Positions 61,701 through 64,000 of a stretch of 64,000 nucleotides of DNA are shown piece after piece. The DNA is from Hydractinia symbiolongicarpus. Taxonomy: Eukaryota > Cnidaria > Hydrozoa > Anthoathecata > Hydractiniidae. Each line of letters opens with the position of its first letter. Positions within the stretch are counted from its first letter, which is position 1. The stretch spans positions 9,469,001 through 9,533,000 of the forward strand of contig NC_079888.1 in the NCBI RefSeq assembly GCF_029227915.1, given 5' to 3'. The notes beneath the pieces were generated by a model that saw only the letters and a program-made list of their open reading frames with translations, made no database searches and was not told the DNA's origin. Position numbers and translations under genes: made by a program.

Positions 61701-64000
61701 TTTTTATGGAATAACTGGGAACCACATTGAGTCGCTAGCTAACTATTTTTTTATTTTAATTATGGTTAACGTAAAAAAAAGAAATCATTTTCTAGCAACA
61801 TACAGGAGCCAACTGTTTTCCGCAATGTTGAATTTTAGATTTGCTAATATAAATATGAGATAAAGAAGAACTTAAAATTAGATTCAACCCGAGAGATTTT
61901 ACTTTTTATTTGACAATAGAGCACATAAAATAAACTCTAGTTTGCAATGAAGTTAAAGGTGTGTATTAAAAACATCACGTTTTCATCTACATGTCGACGG
62001 CCTGACAATAAGTTTTTATTTGCAAATATGGATAAGCATGAAGTTACACAATTTCTCTGTCGGCTTTATTACAATAAGTAGGAGAGAATAATGAATGAAA
62101 ACGCAACCTCACTCACAGATACCATCGCTCTATCTGGGTAAAAAATACTGTTAGCAAAGCCTTTGGTGATCAATGTTTTGTCATGTTTAACAACTTGATA
62201 TAAATTTACTTTCTTATTCGTGTTGTGACCGATTCTACACTGTTTATTTTTAAATAAATTTGCCGAATCCATGAGAATATAATGAAAACTTGTAACCGAT
62301 TACGATGATATTTCGATGAACTTCAGATTATTGAATGTTTTCACCCAAGGTCTTGACACTTATTCCTTTAAGAGTTTTTGAAAGATTTGTCACTCTGATC
62401 CGCTCCCAAAACTTGTTAACCCACAAAAATGTAGCGATAAGCAAATACAGAAAGTACTTTAAGTTCATTAAATTGTTTTTTAAACTCGCAGTATTGTTTA
62501 GGTGGTTGCGCACCCTATTCCACAGCATGTTATCTCATCTCTTGTATTTGACAATGTACCAGGATGGCGGACCTCAGGTCTATTATACAGAATATGTTAC
62601 ATTTTTCTCGTGGCCTGTCTTTTTCCACTGACGTCTATAATGCATGTTATTGCGCCGTGTTCGGTGTTTGGTGAGTTTGTGAAGAATCCACTTGTGAAGT
62701 TTGTCAACGGTGCAGCTTCATTCGTCACATTGTTAGGTAAGTTGGTTAAATTTTCTAATTTAAGTAAACGAAGACGTACAGTGCTTAGAACTAATTTCTT
62801 CAGATTTTTTGGTATTGTCGAACTGCAATGAAATTCCGTTGTGTTTACCTTTTCCCCTGGGATGGAGCTTCATGTAAAGACTCGGAAAACAAATGAAGTT
62901 GTTAACAAGCTTTTAGGAAATATAGTTCGTGACTTGTTGTTCTTTGGGTGAGGGTTATCTTTAATAGTTTTTATGTTGAAATGTTTGCTATATTTGACAA
63001 AAATAAGTTTAAGCACAGAATATTCTTTAGCTCACGTTCAAAGGTTTGTATCAAAAGATTACAAATCAGAGAATAGAAGCGCTTACCGCACGCTCTGTCG
63101 TCAATTTTTACGAATAAAGAAACAAGGAATTTGCGGAAAAAAAGGAAAATGTGAGATTTAAGAAAAAAAAAGGGAGGGATGAAAAAAAGGAAGTTAGGTT
63201 AAAACTAAAACGTAACAAAATACTATTTATAAAAATATATCTTATCTTGTTAGTTCTATTAGCAGTTATTGCTACGTCTGAAAAAGCTGGCATCCGAACA
63301 GGAGAAACTCCCACACCGATTGAAGCAACCTTGTTCGTATGGACTATTAGTTTACTTGTTCATGAGTTTAAACAGGTAAGATTTTGGATGGTCTAATGAT
63401 TGCAAACTCTACACAGGTCGGTGTTAAAAAAATTGAAGCATCTTTTACACTTGCAATTTCATTAAATATAACTTAGTCTTTAGGGCTGTTATTAACTCTC
63501 TCCCAGTGTGTGCTCCACTTAGCAATTATAATTATAGTGCTTGTTTTCTTTTTTCTTTTTTTCAGTTGATATATCAAGGCAAGCAAGAGTATTTTAGCAT
63601 TGGATGGAATTGGATTGACATTAGCATGATTACTTTAATGCTTTGCTCGTACTTCATGTGGACAATCATGTACTTTCGAAATCCGTCACACAAAGACGAG
63701 TCCTTTAAATTTTTTGTTAGCTTTGCGGACGGATTTTACGCCCTGGCAATTGTGCTGAGCTTCTTCCGTATGGTTTACTTATGTCAGATCACAAGATTTC
63801 TTGGTCTACTGCAGCTTTGTTTGGGGAGAATGCTTCAAGTAAGTTCACCGAAACCTGTATATACTGCGGAAACCCGTTTGTTTGACTTGTTTGTTTTGAC
63901 GACTAAAATGAATCCTCCAATCTTTACCGAGTATGATAATTAGTACTTATGATGATAATAGGTCCCTAGCATAACGCAACTTAACTTTGCTCCCAGGGTC
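58759..64000 (+). CDS. TRPC-type cation channel, N-terminal two-thirds (runs off the window)
   Basis: Exons 58759-58824, 59114-59270, 59527-60217, 62502-62736, 63254-63375 and 63566-63838 join in phase; at 63839 a gtaagt donor leads beyond the window. TRPC channels are receptor-activated, calcium-permeable plasma-membrane channels. The first two exons give an N-terminal linker and an ankyrin-like repeat (HEVIANLLEDLDTNIDMVNTEGN). The third gives a further ankyrin repeat and the TRP_2 domain (FGCLCSVC; IEHLKALSNPVWIGLTS; DPFLTAFKIY; CQLLDQLES). The fourth opens with VVAHPIPQHV and carries the first membrane helix and an IAPCS motif. The last two carry S1-S4 text, ending in RFLGLLQLCLGRMLQ. The pore and TRP box would follow. 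Exons four to six and most of exon three are certain; the first two have weak donors (gttaaa, gtttaa) and the repeat they build is short, so the N-terminus is provisional. The true start codon is upstream and unknown. Confidence 0.9.
59326..59500 (-). mobile_element. CCCGTGGAAAAATCCAC-family element filling a TRPC intron
   Basis: On the minus strand it reads ctagtcgttagcacgtggaaaaatccacgggttcgcccg, then acctgcgcagctaagctaccattt, a (GACA)n/(GACG)n run and an attattatt tail, i.e. the same 5' hairpin and 3' tail as copies B and C. It makes up about 175 of the 256 bases of the intron between exons 59114-59270 and 59527-60217. Confidence 0.65.
59338..59395. repeat. (CCGT)n/(CTGT)n microsatellite
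   Basis: About 14 tetranucleotide units that shift from ccgt to ctgt. It is the internal microsatellite of the dispersed element at 59326-59500. Confidence 0.95.
60557..60676. repeat. 60-bp direct duplication
   Basis: aacgaaatttttcttgtcatataatgtc(c/a)gtctccaataatct(c/t)tcctacttacatatt occurs twice back to back, with very few differences, so it is young. Confidence 0.9.
61458..61599. repeat. 73-bp direct duplication
   Basis: ctcgtgattgtgagttatttttaaaatggcgccctttaaaatgc... repeats exactly at a distance of 73 bases (61458 and 61531). The two copies are identical over the full shared length, so the duplication is recent. Confidence 0.93.

Larger units (their letters stand above)
60218..62501. 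other. TRPC intron with repeats
   Basis: No gene is supported. It holds TTTCGCG-related sequence (60430-60560), a 60-bp direct duplication (about 60557-60676), a G-rich stretch (60931-60993) and a 73-bp direct duplication (61458-61599). Confidence 0.5.

Overview
The window reads as nuclear DNA of an AT-rich animal genome. Genes are split by GT-AG introns, large gaps are filled with transposon remnants and minisatellites, and there are no operons or bacterial-type gene starts. Gene content (a Ubc13-type E2 enzyme, a TRPC channel, a calcium-channel alpha2/delta subunit, a somatomedin-B GPCR) is metazoan. The style of the repeats and proteins suggests a cnidarian, most likely a hydrozoan; this is an inference, since no search could be run. 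Exon boundaries were worked out by hand from splice signals, reading phase and protein continuity.

Layout. 684-2685 (+): a two-exon gene for a small secreted, prohormone-like protein of unknown function. 5466-19246 (-): an 18-exon major facilitator superfamily transporter; all phases agree and give 532 residues, including a 16-nt microexon. Its introns hold two minisatellites and a head-to-tail cluster of short dispersed elements. 19247-26524: repeats, a LINE remnant and two weak small ORFs. 26525-30242 (+): a three-exon alpha2/delta calcium-channel subunit of 1051 residues. 30243-35568: mostly gene-free, with a frameshifted MADF/Myb-like fragment. 35569-41143: a 5.6-kb DNA transposon with 12-bp terminal inverted repeats, CpG-rich subterminal arrays, a 117-bp perfect palindrome, a truncated TNP2-like transposase and a DUF4806-type C-terminus. 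42818-45271 (+): a single-exon GPCR with a somatomedin-B domain. 47400-47700: two 5S rRNA-like sequences in convergent orientation. 47923-53030 (+): UBE2N/Ubc13 in five exons, with a 781-bp non-autonomous DNA transposon flanked by a 5-bp target duplication in intron 1. 53031-58758: Tigger-like remnant, repeats and a possible first exon. 58759 to beyond the right edge (+): a TRPC channel, cut by the window end before its pore exons.

The genes do not form a pathway. Three of the proteins (alpha2/delta subunit, TRPC channel, GPCR) belong to calcium and receptor signalling at the plasma membrane, but nothing in the sequence shows that they are co-regulated. Several start codons sit directly behind a splice-acceptor-like sequence, which fits either 5'-UTR introns or the spliced-leader trans-splicing known in hydrozoans.
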